From contig CALSOH010000002.1 in NCBI GenBank assembly GCA_943787925.1, positions 620,001 to 684,000 on the forward strand: a DNA stretch of 64,000 bases, written 5' to 3'. This document shows positions 32,546 to 41,964 of this stretch, in pieces (position 1 is the stretch's first letter; each line of letters begins with the position of its first letter). The stretch is from TMED14 sp003507115 (GTDB lineage Bacteria > Bacteroidota > Bacteroidia > Flavobacteriales > Schleiferiaceae). A program made the translations under genes and the position numbers. The notes below the pieces were generated by a model that was not told where the DNA came from, searched no databases, and saw only the letters and a list, made by a program, of their open reading frames with translations.

Positions 32546-33319
32546 TTATTCAAAGGTAGTCGGCAAATCCCATTCCAAAAGCACGGGGCAGTGATCGGAA
32601 AGGAGGGCTTGGGTCAAATGCACACAGCGCTGGGCCCCTGCCACCGCGGCGGGACTGAGCCAAAATCCATCGATGCGCCATCCCACATTCCGCTCTCGGG
32701 AACGCGATTGCAGGCTCCACCATGTATACTGCTCCCCTTCGGAATGGAAGAGGCGGAACGCATCGCGCCAGCCGGAATCCTCCAAGGCGTCCAACCAGGA
32801 CCGTTCCTCAAGGGTAAATCCAGGAACCCCATCCAAGCGAATCGGGTTGTGAATGTCGATGGCGCGGTGGCACATGTTCCAATCTGCCCCGATGATGATC
32901 CGGGGCACTTCCGCTTCAACACGGGCGACATAGGCCCGAAAATCCGTCAAGAAGCGCAACTTAAACGCTTGCCTTTCGGGCTTTGAGGCGCCAGAGGGAA
33001 AATACACGTTCAAAAGAGTGACGTCCGGAAAGTCAATCCGCATGACGCGGCCCTCCGAATCGTATTCGGGATGGCCCATGCCATGGGAAACCCGAAGAGG
33101 CGGGCGTTTGGAAATCACGGCCACCCCCGAGTAACCCTTTTTGGCCGCCGAATGCAAGGACGTCCAACAGCCAGGAAATGCCTGGGCCAAGAAGTCCGCA
33201 TCCTCAAATCGGACCTCCTGAAAAAGAAGAAGGTCCGCTTGGGTGGTTTCCCACCAGCGGACCAATCCTTTCTTTATGCTGGCCCGAATGCCATTTCCAT
33301 TCAGGCTGAGTATGCGCAT
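32546..33319 (-). CDS. xth: Exodeoxyribonuclease III / AP endonuclease
   Basis: Cuts DNA at abasic sites and trims 3' ends in base-excision repair. It has 257 residues of the EEP fold: MRILSLNGNGIRASIKKGL, LLLFQEVRFED (metal-binding Glu), GYSGVAVISKR, IIIGADWNMCHRAID (catalytic Asp-x-Asn), WRIDGFWLSP and LLSDHCPVLLEWD (catalytic His). It begins 9 bp after the upstream coiled-coil gene and ends 16 bp before the OmpA lipoprotein gene. Confidence 0.95.
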   Translation of the reverse strand: MRILSLNGNGIRASIKKGLVRWWETTQADLLLFQEVRFEDADFLAQAFPGCWTSLHSAAKKGYSGVAVISKRPPLRVSHGMGHPEYDSEGRVMRIDFPDVTLLNVYFPSGASKPERQAFKLRFLTDFRAYVARVEAEVPRIIIGADWNMCHRAIDIHNPIRLDGVPGFTLEERSWLDALEDSGWRDAFRLFHSEGEQYTWWSLQSRSRERNVGWRIDGFWLSPAAVAGAQRCVHLTQALLSDHCPVLLEWDLPTTFE

Positions 33320-33328
33320 GTTTTCGGC

Positions 33329-34207
33329 TTAGTTGAGGGCCAAGCGGGCCTCGCCAATTTTTTCCGTGGCCGAGTAGACATCCAAGGTGTAGGTGCCTGG
33401 AGCTAGGTCCGTACGCACATTGAAGACAATGCAGCAACCAGTGGGTTCGCCGTTGAATTGAACCACTTGCGAGGCGCTGTACAAAATCGTCTCGCTGCCC
33501 ACCACCATCGTGCGGTCCTTGCCGTCTGCGGCAAGTACGCGACCATCCGGCGTGTTGATGCGGAGGTAGAGCGTGTATTCGCCCTTCTTCGCCACCAAGT
33601 TTTTGGCAATCGTCATGCATGCCTTCATGCGGTTGGATTTGCCGGCAGAGGTTGTGGCTTTCTCCACGCCTTTGCCGCTAACGCGGTAGGCGCTTGCTTC
33701 GATGCTGCTGAGCTGGAGCTTGGAAGCTTTTTCCACTTCGCCCGACAATTGGGTATTCGTGGTGGTCAATACCTCGTTCTTCCCGACTTCCTCGGTCAGA
33801 TCCGTGGTCAACGAGTCCTTCACTACGACCAAGGCAGCATAGGCTTCATTCACCGAATCCACCTGCTCGGTCAAGCGGGCAATCTTCTTGCGCAAGGAGA
33901 ACACCTCTCCGCGCATGCTCTTCAATTGTGATGCGGAGGCGGCGTTGATGCGTTCGACCTTTTCGATCATGGCATTCAACCGCGCGGTCTCTTGAGCGAT
34001 GTAGGCGTTCAAGCTATCGTTGGCCGAGGTTTGGGCCGCCAAATCGCGCTTGTAATCTTCTAGTTGAGTAATCAAGGCTGCTTTCTCCTCTTCCAGATCA
34101 TTGACTTGGTTGGTTTGGTTCAACGCGAAAAACGCGAGGGCCGCCACCAGGGCGATAAGGAGGAAAATAATGTTCCGTTGACGTTTAGCAGACGAGTCTT
34201 GGCTCAT
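33329..34207 (-). CDS. Membrane-anchored coiled-coil protein of unknown function
   Basis: A 292-residue protein from the ATG at 34207 (MSQDSSAKRQRNIIFLLIAL). An ATG far upstream would fuse 66 unrelated residues antisense to comF. It has one N-terminal membrane helix (about 13-31), a long coiled coil (about 35-150, NDLEEEKAALITQLEDYKRD ...) and a C-terminal globular domain (ASAYRVSGKGVEKATTSAGK ... TLYLRINTPDGRVLA ... YTLDVYSATEKIGEARL) that looks like a beta-sandwich. It resembles Bacteroidota proteins simply called hypothetical. It heads the xth-OmpA transcript; the promoter is at 34228-34235. Confidence 0.8.
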   Translation of the reverse strand: MSQDSSAKRQRNIIFLLIALVAALAFFALNQTNQVNDLEEEKAALITQLEDYKRDLAAQTSANDSLNAYIAQETARLNAMIEKVERINAASASQLKSMRGEVFSLRKKIARLTEQVDSVNEAYAALVVVKDSLTTDLTEEVGKNEVLTTTNTQLSGEVEKASKLQLSSIEASAYRVSGKGVEKATTSAGKSNRMKACMTIAKNLVAKKGEYTLYLRINTPDGRVLAADGKDRTMVVGSETILYSASQVVQFNGEPTGCCIVFNVRTDLAPGTYTLDVYSATEKIGEARLALN

Positions 34208-34227
34208 AATGATGGGATATTTGGCTA

Positions 34228-34235
34228 CAAATGTA
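34228..34235 (-). promoter_or_regulatory. Bacteroidota -7 promoter element upstream of the coiled-coil gene
   Basis: On the minus strand this reads TACATTTG, a perfect TAnnTTTG match, 20 bp before the ATG at 34207. It overlaps the first codons of the comF frame on the other strand. Confidence 0.6.
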
Positions 34236-34863
34236 CTTTTTCTACCGCTCTTTTTTAGATAAAATGTGGCCAAGAACCTGCATTTCATGCCCTTCCGAGC
34301 TGGAATACTTCGAAGAATGGCTTTGTTCCACCTGTCTGGATCGTTTGTGGGAGGCCCAAATTCGAAAAAACTCTTCCCTTCCAAGTTGCGACAGTGCCCA
34401 GGCATGGCTGGACTTTGATGCTGTACAAGGATGCATGCATCAACTCAAATTTGGCGAGCGGCCCGAATTGGGCCACTACCTCGGGCGATTGTACGCGCAA
34501 ATGCATGAACGACCAGCGGTAGAGGCCCTGATCCCCCTTCCTCTATCCACCCGAAGGCAGCGGCAACGGGGGTACAATCAATGCACCTGGATATGCCATG
34601 GCCTTGCCGAAGTGTGGGACCTTCCCGTCTGGACGCATGTGCTCACCAAGGCCCATCGTCCACCCCAAGCGCAGCAAAACAAAGCCCAGCGGGCCGTCGC
34701 CATGGAAGGGGCCTTCGCCGTCCCTTCGCCCCTCCCGATGGGCTGCCGAATCCAACTTTGGGACGACACTTGGACGACCGGGGCAACCCTAAACGCCGCC
34801 GCATGGGCCCTCCGCGACCACGGCGCCCGCGAAGTGCACGCGCGGGCCATCGCCTCAGAATAA
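34231..34863 (+). CDS. ComF-family phosphoribosyltransferase-like protein
   Basis: A 210-residue protein of the ComF family, involved in DNA uptake in competent bacteria and of uncertain role elsewhere. The paired cysteines of the N-terminal zinc finger (RTCISC ... WLCSTCLDRLW), the central PLPLSTRRQRQRGYNQCTWI and the PRTase PRPP loop (IQLWDDTWTTGATLNAAAWA) are present. The start at 34231 keeps FLDKMWPRTC, which resembles family N-termini. The ATG at 34264 is an alternative, because 34231 overlaps a divergent promoter. Confidence 0.9.
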   Translation: MYFFYRSFLDKMWPRTCISCPSELEYFEEWLCSTCLDRLWEAQIRKNSSLPSCDSAQAWLDFDAVQGCMHQLKFGERPELGHYLGRLYAQMHERPAVEALIPLPLSTRRQRQRGYNQCTWICHGLAEVWDLPVWTHVLTKAHRPPQAQQNKAQRAVAMEGAFAVPSPLPMGCRIQLWDDTWTTGATLNAAAWALRDHGAREVHARAIASE

Positions 34864-34896
34864 AAAATCCCCCGCCCTGAAATCAGGACGGGGGAT
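34862..34896 (-). terminator. Intrinsic terminator between comF and the T9SS protein gene
   Basis: ATCCCCCGCCCTGA, short loop, TCAGGACGGGGGAT forms a stem of about 14 bp with one mismatch. On the minus strand it is followed by a T run (A run at 34862-34867), so it ends the 34923-39140 gene. It could also slow transcription from comF. Confidence 0.88.
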
Positions 34897-34922
34897 GGCT
34901 ATCTGCGTTTAGGAACGTAGAT

Positions 34923-37900
34923 CTATCGCTCTAGGACAATACGTCGAACGCTGCGTCCAGAGGTCGTTTGCACTTCCACCAGGTAGACACCCGCGGGGGT
35001 CTTGCTGAGGTCGAAGGTCTCGCGAACCGTGCCTGCATCGGCGTGGCGGCTCAACTGAGCCACAACAGCACCGGTGAGGGTGACAATTCGGAACTCTACC
35101 TCTTCCGCATCCAAGTGGCTGAACTCCACGGTGAATTGGCCCGCTGTGGGGTTCGGGAAGAGACGAAGTGAGGTCAAATTGAGGTCGTCCAAACCTACCG
35201 TGAAGTAGACGGTGTCTGCCACAATTCCACAAGCGTTCGCGGCTACTGCCACGGCGAATGCGGGACCGTTGCTGCTGAAGGCTTGCGTCACTGCATCACC
35301 TCCTTGGATGGCGCCGGTGGAGAAGGCCCAGCCTACCGTGTCTTGACCGCTAGCATTGGCTGTGAACGCGATGGTCACAGGGTTCATGCTGATGACGGTA
35401 AAGTTCGGGTTCAAAGTGGGCAGCGGACCAGAGGCCGTGGTAAAGGTTACCGCGGTGCTCCATCCAGAAGTTGTACCGTTGCAGTTATCCTGAACGATCA
35501 CGTCGTAGCTCGTACCAGGCATTAAACCAGTCAAGGTCACCGTTCCTGAGGCCGAAGCGCTCACGGTCGTGCCTTGTCCTTGAGCAAAGCCCGCAGGACC
35601 GTACTCCACCGTTGATCCTGTTGCCTGGCTACCTGAGCTCCAAGAAACCGTAGCGGTGGTACATGCCGGAGCCGTCGCAGTCACGCCGGAAGGAACGCCA
35701 CATGCAGAACACTGGGCCACAAACGTATTGAACACCTGGAAGGCCATCAAACTCGTGCCGGGGGTCCATGAAGAAACGGTATCACCAAAAGGACCAACCA
35801 AGTCAAAGCCAATTTCTGTGGACCAGGAACCTGGGTTTGTCACGATCACACGCGCACTGTCGCCCGCACAAAGGTTAGCGGTTTCGGTGTAGCTGGAACC
35901 TGTCGTAAAGGGCATACCGAAGGTGAAGATGGGGGTCCATCCCGTAGAAGACTTCTGCTCTACCGTGATTTGACCGCCGTTCCAACCGTCACCGTAGGAG
36001 TCAATCTCGTACATGGTGAACGTACAGGTGTTCGCCGGAGCACAAAGCGTCGTCGTGACGGTCACAGGACCTGCCCACCCGGAGAAGTCGGTAGGACCAC
36101 AAGAGTCACGCACATAGACGTCGTAGGTGCTACCCGCTGCCAAACCATTGATGGTGTAAGCAGAAGTGACGTTGTGCGCAATGGTGCCCGTCGCAGAACC
36201 TGTACCCGTGTAGAATCCAGCAGGACCCCACATGACACAGCTACCCAATGGTGAACCAGGGCTGGTCCATGAAACCGAGGCGGAATTGTTCGTCACGGTG
36301 CCTGCCGCAGGAACGGGATCAGGACAGGTCGGAATGACTTCCACCAGGAAGTTGTCAAAGAACACGTCAGGACCATAGCCTGAGTTACCCACGAACTTGA
36401 AGATGACATCCGAGCCGGTGTAGCTCGTAGGCAGATAGGCCAACTCATTGACAAACGTGCCCGGGGTCGTAATACCCGCGCCGGAACTATTGAAGTTGGC
36501 CCCGATTAAGTTGACGATGGTATCCCACGTGCTCGACGTCGTAGGACGAGCCAAGAGCAACAACTGGTCATTGGGATAGAACGTCATGTATTGGTGGCTC
36601 CAATCGAACGATGCTTGCGCATTGCTTGAAATGGTCACAGGGCGAGAGGTTAACTCGGCAAAATTTCCTGAAGTCCAGCCCCAAAAGTATCCATGCATGC
36701 TATAGCCCGCGCCATTCGAGTAGCTCAAGAATTGCTTCGTTCCGCCTGCCGGATCCCAGCATGCCAGCGGAGTGATGTCAAAATTCTCGGAGTAAGGCAT
36801 CGTCGCGGCCAAACATGCCGTGGTGAACGTCACCGGACCTTGCCATGGGCCAATATTGCCTGAACCACAGCTATCTGCCACCCATACAGTGTACGAAGAA
36901 GAGGGGGTCAAGCCCGTGATGCTGTAGGTGTTGCCGTTGACCAAGGTCATGTTAGGAATCGTGCCTGTACCAGGGTTGAATCCTGCAGGACCCCAGGCCA
37001 CATAGGAGCCAGTGGTCGTGGGCGCACCATGAGCCCATGAAATCAATGCGGTGGTGGTAGAGGGGCTTGCCGAAACGTTTTGCGCAGGCAAACATGAGGG
37101 CTGTGCTTCGTAGTAGAAATCATCGATACCCACATCATACCACGTGCCACCAATCATGCGAAGAGCCACATGGTTATGTCCAGCGGGTACGCTTGGGAAA
37201 GCCACCGTGTATTCAACCCAGAATTCGGTCAGAGCCAATGTATCCACAGCCGTAAAGGTCGATGGGCTACTTGGACTCGCCATGGTGCCAACAATCAGTT
37301 GGATAGGACTCCAGTTGTACAACTTATTCGCACGCACCCGGATTTGAGCTCCATTGCCTTGCAAATCACCAAACATTGGAGAAACAGCCGTCACATTCGT
37401 CGCCGATGACGAAGACATGAGCAGGTAGTTGGGTGTCGAATAGGCCGCTACGTTCCACGTTTGAGGCAATAGTACCTGCCATGTAGAGCCCGAACCTGTT
37501 TGAGTTTTTGTCCAACAACCAGGGGCGTCGCCAGCCGTCATGGCATCCCAGTTTTCGTAGTAGCCTGGGGTCATGTAATAGGGCGAACACAAGGTGGTAA
37601 AGTTGAACGGACCGACCCAAATGGAGTTGCCATTGCCCGCACCGGAGCAGTTGCGCATGACATAATAGGAATAGCTCGTATTGCCATTCAGTCCCATCAA
37701 AGTGTGGGCACTTGACGTTGCCGTATCGAGGAATCCCGTGCCTTGAGTAAAGCCTGCGGGGCCCCATTCAATGACGAAATTGCTTCCTGCACTCGACCAA
37801 GTCAGCGTGGCAGAGGTATCTGTCACACCGGCCAAACCTAAGCCCGTGGGCTCTGGACACGTGGGCTGCTGCTCAATCATGATATCATCTACCCAGGCAT

Positions 37901-39140
37901 TGTTGCCCCAGTTGCCGAAACCTACCCATCTAAACTCAGCAACTTGACCATAGTAGGTAGTTGAGTCCAGATTCACAGTCTCCTGAACAAATGTGCCCGG
38001 GGCGTTCCATGTCGCACCATCTTGCGAATCAAAATTGGCGCCTTCCTTGCTCCAAATTGTATCCCAAGTGGTTTGGCCCGAAATACGTGCCATCACAGCT
38101 AGACGCTCATTGGCCCAGGTATATGCGAGGTGAGACCATTTGAATTTAATTCGAGCCAACGCGTTCAAATTGACCGGGGCAGTCGTCATGTAGCCCGTGG
38201 AATTAGATCCCCAAGAACTACCCATGTTTGCCAACGCAGCTCCAGCTCCTGATGTCGTCCATTGAGAGGTTCCTCCCGTTAAGAAGAAACAGTTCGGGGG
38301 CCAGTTTGTGAAATCTTCCGTCACGGGAAGAGACTGCGTCACACATGGCGTGCAAATGCTCAGGGGACCCGTCCAGAAAGAATAGCCATTTCCAGCGGCT
38401 GAACAGTTTTGACGCACATAAAAGTCATAGCATGTATTTGCAGAAAGTCCAGAAATGCTGGCAGTCGTTCCAGAAACCGTTACAGTTGTGCCGGTGCCTG
38501 GTGTAAAGCCCGTGGGTCCGTATTGCACTTCAAACGTCGATCCTGTGGACGTGTAGGAGAATGTCGCGGTGCTGGACGTAGCCCCGCCCGCTACCATGTA
38601 ATAAGGCTGTGGACATGCGGGAGGAGGAGCAACATTGACCGTGTAGTCATGGACTTCACCATAGGTAAAAGACGAGCATGCATCCGTGGCCAAAAGAGCC
38701 GTACCACTCCATTTACAACGAAGGCGCATTCGGTGGTTACCCGTGGCCAAGGTAGCGGGTATGACCAGCGTATTGGAATATAAAACGCCTGCGGCAGGAC
38801 CCGCGGCCGAGGAACTCCAAAGGTGTTCTCCAGCGTCATCAAAGTCCCCATCATTGTTGGCGTCCACCCATAAGGCAAACCACTGACCTGAATAGCCCGT
38901 GGTTACCCCTAGTTGCAACATAGCTGTTTGTTGAACATTGACCGTGTCCGAGGTGTAATCTGCAAAGCCACCCGTCGAACATCCGGTAGCCGTTTGGTTT
39001 ACGTTGTTGAGCTGAACGTTGTCGAGGTAATCTCCAAACGTACACCCGGTGGTGTACAAGTTGGTGGTGCAATATGTTTGCGCCTGAATACCCAAAGTGG
39101 CTCCAAATAAGAGAACCCAAAGTGCGTACATTCGTTTCAT
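34923..39140 (-). CDS. Large T9SS-secreted protein: GEVED domain, fibronectin-III repeats, type-A sorting domain
   Basis: A 1405-residue exported protein. The signal peptide is MKRMYALWVLLFGATLGIQA. A GEVED domain follows at about 55-170 (WFALWVDANNDGDFDDAGEH ... CSSFTYGEVHDYTV). Then repeating units pair an Ig-like fibronectin-III domain (ATLTWSSAGSNFVIEWGPAG, repeated in form five or six times) with jelly-roll segments (WDTIVNLIGANFNSSGAG; AEFRWVGFGNWGNNAWVDDI). The C-terminus is a type-A T9SS sorting domain (SLRLFPNPTAGQFTVEFSHL ... GVYLVEVQTTSGRSVRRIVL), which directs secretion and surface attachment. No catalytic motif is seen; adhesion is likely. The final Cys-rich FTMYEIDSYGDGWNGGQITV domain also occurs in other T9SS cargo. 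Confidence 0.9.
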   Translation of the reverse strand: MKRMYALWVLLFGATLGIQAQTYCTTNLYTTGCTFGDYLDNVQLNNVNQTATGCSTGGFADYTSDTVNVQQTAMLQLGVTTGYSGQWFALWVDANNDGDFDDAGEHLWSSSAAGPAAGVLYSNTLVIPATLATGNHRMRLRCKWSGTALLATDACSSFTYGEVHDYTVNVAPPPACPQPYYMVAGGATSSTATFSYTSTGSTFEVQYGPTGFTPGTGTTVTVSGTTASISGLSANTCYDFYVRQNCSAAGNGYSFWTGPLSICTPCVTQSLPVTEDFTNWPPNCFFLTGGTSQWTTSGAGAALANMGSSWGSNSTGYMTTAPVNLNALARIKFKWSHLAYTWANERLAVMARISGQTTWDTIWSKEGANFDSQDGATWNAPGTFVQETVNLDSTTYYGQVAEFRWVGFGNWGNNAWVDDIMIEQQPTCPEPTGLGLAGVTDTSATLTWSSAGSNFVIEWGPAGFTQGTGFLDTATSSAHTLMGLNGNTSYSYYVMRNCSGAGNGNSIWVGPFNFTTLCSPYYMTPGYYENWDAMTAGDAPGCWTKTQTGSGSTWQVLLPQTWNVAAYSTPNYLLMSSSSATNVTAVSPMFGDLQGNGAQIRVRANKLYNWSPIQLIVGTMASPSSPSTFTAVDTLALTEFWVEYTVAFPSVPAGHNHVALRMIGGTWYDVGIDDFYYEAQPSCLPAQNVSASPSTTTALISWAHGAPTTTGSYVAWGPAGFNPGTGTIPNMTLVNGNTYSITGLTPSSSYTVWVADSCGSGNIGPWQGPVTFTTACLAATMPYSENFDITPLACWDPAGGTKQFLSYSNGAGYSMHGYFWGWTSGNFAELTSRPVTISSNAQASFDWSHQYMTFYPNDQLLLLARPTTSSTWDTIVNLIGANFNSSGAGITTPGTFVNELAYLPTSYTGSDVIFKFVGNSGYGPDVFFDNFLVEVIPTCPDPVPAAGTVTNNSASVSWTSPGSPLGSCVMWGPAGFYTGTGSATGTIAHNVTSAYTINGLAAGSTYDVYVRDSCGPTDFSGWAGPVTVTTTLCAPANTCTFTMYEIDSYGDGWNGGQITVEQKSSTGWTPIFTFGMPFTTGSSYTETANLCAGDSARVIVTNPGSWSTEIGFDLVGPFGDTVSSWTPGTSLMAFQVFNTFVAQCSACGVPSGVTATAPACTTATVSWSSGSQATGSTVEYGPAGFAQGQGTTVSASASGTVTLTGLMPGTSYDVIVQDNCNGTTSGWSTAVTFTTASGPLPTLNPNFTVISMNPVTIAFTANASGQDTVGWAFSTGAIQGGDAVTQAFSSNGPAFAVAVAANACGIVADTVYFTVGLDDLNLTSLRLFPNPTAGQFTVEFSHLDAEEVEFRIVTLTGAVVAQLSRHADAGTVRETFDLSKTPAGVYLVEVQTTSGRSVRRIVLER

Positions 39141-39172
39141 GCGAAGGGTAGATTGTTGTTTAAGGGGTAAAA

Positions 39173-40402
39173 ATGAGGATAAAAAGGTTTAGTTGGTTGG
39201 CCGAATTCTCACTGCGGGGGTCATTTATCTCATTTGTTGCGCTCACAACCCAATGTGCCCTTCCTGCCGCACCGGATGGTGGGCCACGAGACAAAGAGCC
39301 CCCGGTCATTCTGGAAGCCAGTGTGTTAAACGGTTCTGTGAATATTAGGGAAACCGAAGTCTTTTGGCGATTTGACGAGTATGTCGTTCTAAGTTCGCCC
39401 CAACAAAATTTTTTCAGTTCGCCCCCTTTACCTGTCGGAACGACCTATGAATTGCGAGGTAAAACGTTTAAGGTGGCTTGGCCCGAACCTCTTTTGGAGA
39501 ACAGCACCTATGTCTTTCAGTGGGGAAATACGATTCGCGACTTACACGAAGGGAACGTACTCAAGGGGGTGCAATGGGTATTCTCGACCGGAAATCAACT
39601 TGATTCCGGTGAAATCCAAGGCCGTGTGGTCGATCCTTGGACAGGTGAAGGAGTCAAGGATGCGTCCGTTTGCCTCTATCCTACCCGAAGCCACTGGCAT
39701 GGAGACCCCGTCCTCAATGACTCCTCTGTCTTCGCTCCCGCCACCTATGCCACCCGAACCAACGACAGCGGGTACTACACCTTTTCGTATCTGCGCACCG
39801 ATACGGCGTATGCCATCCGGGCCTTTGCCGATGCCGACGGGAACAACAAACTCAGCCCGGGAGAGATGACGCCCATTGGATTCTTGGCCGACACATGGGG
39901 CCCATGGGAAAGCCCTTGGAAAGAAAGCTGGGGTCCCGTGGATTACGTGCCTCCTATTCTACTCTTGGATCAAAAAGCGGTCGCTGATAGCATGCTTAAT
40001 TGGGAACCTTGGGGGGCGGATAGTTCGGGAACGCTTACGTTGAGCTGGGCCCATGGATGTGGTCCTACCTATGCGGTGGATGAAGAACTTTCTTACCCTG
40101 AAGGCATGCCATTCCTTCTTCAACTCAAAGGGAAAACGGGCATTTATGCCCAGTGGATAAGCGATCAACCCTGTACCTCCCATACGGAAGTCCTAACTGG
40201 ATTGCCTCCCGGAACCTATACCCTCCAGGCCATCTATGACTGCAATGCTAATGGCATTTTGGACGCTGGAAACTATTGGGAGGGGGAGCAGCCCGAAACC
40301 CGCATTTTCGCCCAAGAAAAAGTAGAAATCAAGGCCAATTGGGAGGTGGAAACGGTTTGGGAGTTACCCAGAAATAACCCCATTTCATGGGAGTTTCATT
40401 GA
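39173..40402 (+). CDS. Ig-like-domain (Big_5 type) exported protein
   Basis: A 409-residue protein, divergent from the large T9SS gene (32-bp spacer). After a hydrophobic N-terminus comes CALPAAPDGGPRDKEPPVIL, the signature of Bacteroidota Ig-like (Big_5) lipoproteins, in which the cysteine is normally lipidated. Here the residues before it (TTQC) fit the lipobox poorly. An Ig-like domain spans about 45-150 (IRETEVFWRFDEYVVLSSPQ ... YVFQWGNTIRDLHEGN). A prealbumin/carboxypeptidase-like domain (GRVVDPWTGEGVKDASVCLY ... YYTFSYLRTDTAYAIRAFAD) follows, and the C-terminal region is unclassified. The role is probably envelope-associated and unknown. Confidence 0.82.
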   Translation: MRIKRFSWLAEFSLRGSFISFVALTTQCALPAAPDGGPRDKEPPVILEASVLNGSVNIRETEVFWRFDEYVVLSSPQQNFFSSPPLPVGTTYELRGKTFKVAWPEPLLENSTYVFQWGNTIRDLHEGNVLKGVQWVFSTGNQLDSGEIQGRVVDPWTGEGVKDASVCLYPTRSHWHGDPVLNDSSVFAPATYATRTNDSGYYTFSYLRTDTAYAIRAFADADGNNKLSPGEMTPIGFLADTWGPWESPWKESWGPVDYVPPILLLDQKAVADSMLNWEPWGADSSGTLTLSWAHGCGPTYAVDEELSYPEGMPFLLQLKGKTGIYAQWISDQPCTSHTEVLTGLPPGTYTLQAIYDCNANGILDAGNYWEGEQPETRIFAQEKVEIKANWEVETVWELPRNNPISWEFH

Positions 40403-40423
40403 TGCCGCAGGGTCTTTCAGGCC

Positions 40424-41221
40424 CTACCCCAAGGTAAAAGGGTCCGCATCCCCGAGGAATGGATAGCGCTTTCGGACCGCGGCGAGATGCACCGCTTCCC
40501 AGGTGGAAGTGACCCAGCCTGATTGGCCACGTTCCCCTGTCGCGAGCACATCGCCCCAAGGGCCTATACTCGCGGTTCCCCCTGCGTGGTGCACGCCAAA
40601 TCCATCTTCTCCAAGGCGATTGACTCCCAAGACATAGCACTGGTTCTCCATGGCCCGAGCGCGCAAAAGCGTATCCCAAGCGTTCTGGCGTGCTTCAGGC
40701 CAATTGGCAGGAATGAGCAGTCCGTCGTAGGGTTTCTCGCCTGGAGTTTGGCGCAACCAAACTGGAAAGCGCAAGTCATAGCACACGGCCAAGAGCAATC
40801 GCCAACCTTGTACGGTGATTACGACGCGCTCATTGCCCCCATCGAAATGCTCCGCCTCCCCCGCAATGCCAAACAGATGGCGCTTGTCGTAGGTGTGGAC
40901 TTCCCCCGAAGGCCCCGCCAAAAAGAAACGGTTCCGGTAACGGCCGTTCTCCTCACGGACAAAGACTGTACCGCCTACCCATGCCTGCGCGGAAACCGCC
41001 CAACGTTTTAAGGCTGCGGCAGGAGCACCCCCATCAGAACCCGAAGCGACGGCTACCAATTCCTCCGTGCGGGTCGCAAAGCCCGTGGCAAAAGTCTCGG
41101 GCAAAAGGTAGAGATCCGCTTTAGGAGCTTTGGCCCAACGCGCTTCCCATTCAGCAAGGTTGGCCGAGATATCCGCCCAATGGATAGTCCCTTGCCAGCC
41201 GGCAACGTGGAGGTCTTTCAT
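40424..41221 (-). CDS. Carbon-nitrogen hydrolase (nitrilase superfamily, omega-amidase YafV-like)
   Basis: A 265-residue enzyme with the Glu-Lys-Cys triad: Glu in LYLLPETFATGF, Lys in VHTYDKRHLFGI and Cys in LLLAVCYDLRFPVWLRQ. The length and the Y-D-K-R-H-L-F context fit the YafV/omega-amidase branch, which hydrolyses alpha-ketoglutaramate or alpha-ketosuccinamate in repair of glutamine-transaminase products. The exact substrate is inferred. It overlaps the SCO gene by 4 bp, so the two are co-translated, and is convergent with the Ig-like gene (21-bp gap). Confidence 0.88.
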   Translation of the reverse strand: MKDLHVAGWQGTIHWADISANLAEWEARWAKAPKADLYLLPETFATGFATRTEELVAVASGSDGGAPAAALKRWAVSAQAWVGGTVFVREENGRYRNRFFLAGPSGEVHTYDKRHLFGIAGEAEHFDGGNERVVITVQGWRLLLAVCYDLRFPVWLRQTPGEKPYDGLLIPANWPEARQNAWDTLLRARAMENQCYVLGVNRLGEDGFGVHHAGGTASIGPWGDVLATGERGQSGWVTSTWEAVHLAAVRKRYPFLGDADPFTLG

Positions 41222-41919
41222 GGCTTAGAATCCGATTTTCGGTAGTCCGAGGCACGCTCCTTGAGTAACCAGGTAATGTGTTCGATTAACAAGTCGGTTT
41301 CATCGGCCGAAGTGCCATCATAGTAGCCTCGCAGCCGGCCCTTGTGGTCAATCAAAACCAAATTTTCCGTGTGAATAAAGCTGTGTTCATCCCAACCCTG
41401 GCCCTCTTCCAGGACCGCGAAGTACGAGGTGCGCGCTAGACGATTGAGCTCCTTGGGGTCCCCTGTGAGCAGCCACCAACGGTTTGGATTCACGGAATTG
41501 GCCGCGGCATAATCAGCCAGGATCTCCGGTTTGTCGTAATCGGGCATCGCGCTATGTGACATTAACTGAATGGCCTCATTTTCCAGATAGGCCGCTTGGA
41601 CGCGTCGCATTTGGGCTGCCATGTCTTTGCAAATGCTCGGACAGGTGGTGAAGAAGTAGTTCACCACCCGAATTTTTCCTTCGACATCCGCTTCGGTGCG
41701 CGTTTGGCCCACTTGATCCACCAAGCTGAAAGGGGCCACCACATGGTTCATGCCAATGCCTTCCATGGAGTCTGCCACAACGGCAGGATTCAGGTCCGAT
41801 GGATTGAGAATGGGAAGACGCGGATCGGGGGTTTGAATTTGGATGGCCCAGGCCACGCCTGCGGTAAAGACCACGAGCAAACTGCCAACCTTCCAATATT
41901 CCCCTTTTTTAAGTCCCAT
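41218..41919 (-). CDS. SCO1/SenC-family copper chaperone
   Basis: A 233-residue periplasmic protein with one N-terminal membrane anchor (VGSLLVVFTAGVAWAIQI). The thioredoxin fold carries CPSIC (FTTCPSICKDMAAQMRR), and the distal copper-ligand histidine is in HSFIHTENLVLIDHKGRLRG. SCO proteins deliver Cu(I) to the CuA site of cytochrome oxidase or act as thiol reductants. It is divergent from the MbnP gene (45-bp spacer), which places it in the same copper neighbourhood. Confidence 0.92.
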   Translation of the reverse strand: MGLKKGEYWKVGSLLVVFTAGVAWAIQIQTPDPRLPILNPSDLNPAVVADSMEGIGMNHVVAPFSLVDQVGQTRTEADVEGKIRVVNYFFTTCPSICKDMAAQMRRVQAAYLENEAIQLMSHSAMPDYDKPEILADYAAANSVNPNRWWLLTGDPKELNRLARTSYFAVLEEGQGWDEHSFIHTENLVLIDHKGRLRGYYDGTSADETDLLIEHITWLLKERASDYRKSDSKP

Positions 41920-41930
41920 GGTACTATTTT

Positions 41931-41947
41931 TGAGTACTGTACAAAGG
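41931..41947. promoter_or_regulatory. Promoter and inverted repeat between SCO and the MbnP gene
   Basis: TATTTTTG at 41935-41942 matches TAnnTTTG and ends 22 bp before the MbnP ATG. It lies inside an inverted repeat GTACT-ATTTTTG-AGTAC, and another GTAC follows at 41949-41952. The repeat therefore covers the likely polymerase contact and is a plausible operator, perhaps copper-responsive. This is inference only. Confidence 0.45.
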
Positions 41948-41964
41948 AACTAAACTCTGTTGCC

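Noticed and set aside
41596..41964. Long N-terminal extension of the MbnP gene
   Set aside because: It is antisense to SCO and precedes a clear lipoprotein signal peptide at 41965.
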